Notes under the pieces: model-generated
Told to the model about the DNA's origin: nothing
Databases searched by the model: none
What the model saw: the letters and a program-made list of their open reading frames with translations, nothing else
Assembly: GCA_013202205.1 (NCBI GenBank)
Contig: JABMSB010000024.1
Coordinates: 1 to 32,907 of the forward strand
Origin: Candidatus Omnitrophota bacterium
Lineage (GTDB): Bacteria > Omnitrophota > Gorgyraeia > JABMSB01
DNA: 32,907 nt
Direction: 5' to 3'
Position numbers and translations under genes: made by a program
Shown here: piece after piece, positions 31,816 to 32,907 of the stretch
How positions within the stretch are numbered: position 1 is the first letter of the stretch
How the letters are laid out: each line of letters starts with the position of its first letter

Positions 31816-32907
31816 ACCTTTGCCCACTGCTGATAATTGCTTTAGGAGTTATGTTTAGTATTATTATCTATTTTATGGAGTTGGAAAATAAAGGCCGAAT
31901 ATTAGCCCTGTTTAATGTAGCATTTTTATTGAGAATTATCTTCTCCGTAATTCTTTACCATGTGTCATATTTTATTACCCAGGGGCCCCATGATGTTTGG
32001 TATCAGAGGCCACGTTTGGTGCCGGGCTATTTCATTGGAGATGGTATGGCATATGGAACGAACGGTCTCTTGATGGCCAAGTACTGGAACGCTGGGTACG
32101 CGCCTGGGTGGGAATGGTTCAGAGGTAAGAGCATATCAGGCACAGTATCTAACTACGATTACTTTAATGGTCATGTATTTCATTTCGGCGGTTATAATCC
32201 ACTGACCATATTTTTCATAAATTCTCTTTGTGGTGCATTGTCTGTGGTCTTAGTCTATGCTATCGCCAAGCACCTCTTTGGCAGGAGAGCCGCTCTATTG
32301 AGCGGATGGTTTGCGGTCTTCTGCCCATCCCTTATCCTCTGGTCAAGTCAGAACCTGAAAGAGCCCATAGTAATTTTGTCAAGCCTATTAACGATATGGT
32401 CAATTATATCTATTTGGAATAATTTTCGTTTCAGATATTTATTCACGATGATTGCTTCCATGGTTGTGTTGGCTTCGATCAGGTTCTTTGTGGTCCCAAT
32501 CCTGATTTTTTCATTTTTTTTCGCGATCATCATCAGTGTCAATAAGGCCAACCTCAAAGCGCATCTTTTTTTTCGTGTGGTAATCGCCGCACTTTTGATA
32601 TATTTTGGCGGTAATTTTCTTCGTTCAGCTATTCAGAAAATGACGTCAATAGATATATTTAATATGGAAGGGATGTGCGGGATATTGAGCGCATACAGGG
32701 GTTACAGGTCTAAAGGCAGCCTATCCTTTTTCTCCGGAACAGATCTGACTACGCCGCTAAAAGTATTATTTTTTGTGCCAATGGGATTCATATATGTATT
32801 ATTCTCACCCTTTCCATGGCAGATTGGATCTATTTCCCAGGTCATGGCTGTGCCAGAGATGATAGCATGGTATATACTAATCCCGAAGATGCTAAAAGGT
32901 GTGAGGA
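31704..32907 (+). CDS. GT-C-like multi-pass membrane glycosyltransferase, 3' truncated by window edge
   Basis: The frame starting at ATG 31704 is open for 401 codons to the window end, so the ORF track does not list it. The translation is strongly hydrophobic, with roughly nine membrane segments, for example SLRILFYVMISFSILVPFL, PLLIIALGVMFSIIIYF, NPLTIFFINSLCGALSVVLVYAIAKHLFG and FRYLFTMIASMVVLASIRFFVVPILIFSFFF. A loop PGYFIGDGMAYGTNGLLMAKYWNAG (107-131) follows the early helices. Both this loop and NPLTIFFINSL...AKHLFGRRAALLSGWFAVFCPSLILWSSQ resemble PMT-like (GT39/ArnT-type) lipid-phosphosugar-dependent glycosyltransferases. A polymerase role is possible. The start overlaps the paralogue 2 stop by 8 bp. 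The call rests on general pattern and not on a catalytic motif. Confidence 0.75.
   Translation, partial: MINKRFKEKILPRSTSLRILFYVMISFSILVPFLPMEYLCPLLIIALGVMFSIIIYFMELENKGRILALFNVAFLLRIIFSVILYHVSYFITQGPHDVWYQRPRLVPGYFIGDGMAYGTNGLLMAKYWNAGYAPGWEWFRGKSISGTVSNYDYFNGHVFHFGGYNPLTIFFINSLCGALSVVLVYAIAKHLFGRRAALLSGWFAVFCPSLILWSSQNLKEPIVILSSLLTIWSIISIWNNFRFRYLFTMIASMVVLASIRFFVVPILIFSFFFAIIISVNKANLKAHLFFRVVIAALLIYFGGNFLRSAIQKMTSIDIFNMEGMCGILSAYRGYRSKGSLSFFSGTDLTTPLKVLFFVPMGFIYVLFSPFPWQIGSISQVMAVPEMIAWYILIPKMLKGVR

Noticed and set aside
32228-32557. Two short ORFs in the track (64 aa + and 69 aa -)
   Set aside because: Both are shadow frames inside the open GT-C-like reading frame that starts at 31704.
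1-32907. tRNA/rRNA genes, CRISPR arrays, insertion sequences and prophage genes
   Set aside because: I looked for these and saw no transposase or integrase, no regularly spaced repeats and no rRNA-like sequence. I cannot run a covariance search, so a small RNA could be missed.

Overview
All genes that I can support in this 32.9-kb window lie on the + strand, and most are only a few bases apart or overlap. The DNA comes from a Gram-negative-type (diderm) bacterium: it encodes an LptD-like LPS-assembly protein, a Wzi-like outer-membrane capsule protein and an OPX/SLBB polysaccharide exporter. Ribosome-binding sites are mostly strong AGGAGG-like sequences. Gene content and protein style remind me of uncultivated diderm lineages such as Omnitrophota (OP3/PVC side). 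That lineage guess is inference, because no rRNA or phylogenetic marker is available to settle it.

Region 1 (1-11534) carries housekeeping and envelope genes: the 3' part of dnaJ, an FmdB-type zinc-ribbon protein, a VanZ-like membrane protein, a DUF1015 protein, a stand-alone corrinoid (B12)-binding protein, accD, a UgpC/MalK-type ABC ATPase, two tandem membrane-bound GAF-GGDEF diguanylate cyclases (the first coupled to the ABC gene by TAATG), a ROK-family sugar kinase and lptD (coupled to the kinase gene by ATGA).

Region 2 (11535-17661) starts with a clear sigma70-type promoter (TTGATT-17 bp-TATAAT). It encodes nucleotide-sugar synthesis: UDP-glucose dehydrogenase, an RmlC-like epimerase, RmlA, RmlB, a WbpA-like UDP-HexNAc dehydrogenase and a WbpP-like C4-epimerase. 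Predicted products are UDP-GlcA, dTDP-rhamnose (or a related dTDP-deoxysugar) and UDP-GlcNAcA/UDP-GalNAcA.

Region 3 (17662-26398) follows an AT-rich 215-bp gap with promoter-like sequences. It encodes UDP-glucuronate decarboxylase (UDP-xylose), the Wzi-like protein, a 1003-residue SLBB exporter with an unusual N-terminal set of zinc-ribbon-like repeats, a short Wzz-like protein, a GT2 enzyme and a GT4 enzyme.

Region 4 (26399-32907) continues with an RmlD-like reductase, a zinc-ribbon SAM methyltransferase, a glycosyltransferase, a 45-codon gene remnant, a DegT/DnrJ aminotransferase, a second paralogous glycosyltransferase and the 5' part of a multi-pass GT-C-like membrane protein that runs off the window. 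The ORF track misses that last gene because it has no stop codon in the window.

Together, regions 2-4 look like an extracellular or capsular polysaccharide locus. No initiating phosphoglycosyltransferase, Wzx flippase, Wzy polymerase or tyrosine kinase is recognisable here, so the locus probably continues downstream. The two most unusual signals are (a) a ~275-bp direct repeat, ~85% identical and exactly 2340 bp apart in the same reading frame, that brackets the aminotransferase-glycosyltransferase module and leaves a broken copy of the GT-C gene start; and (b) three tandem ribbon repeats in the exported SLBB protein, the middle one with every cysteine position replaced by serine.
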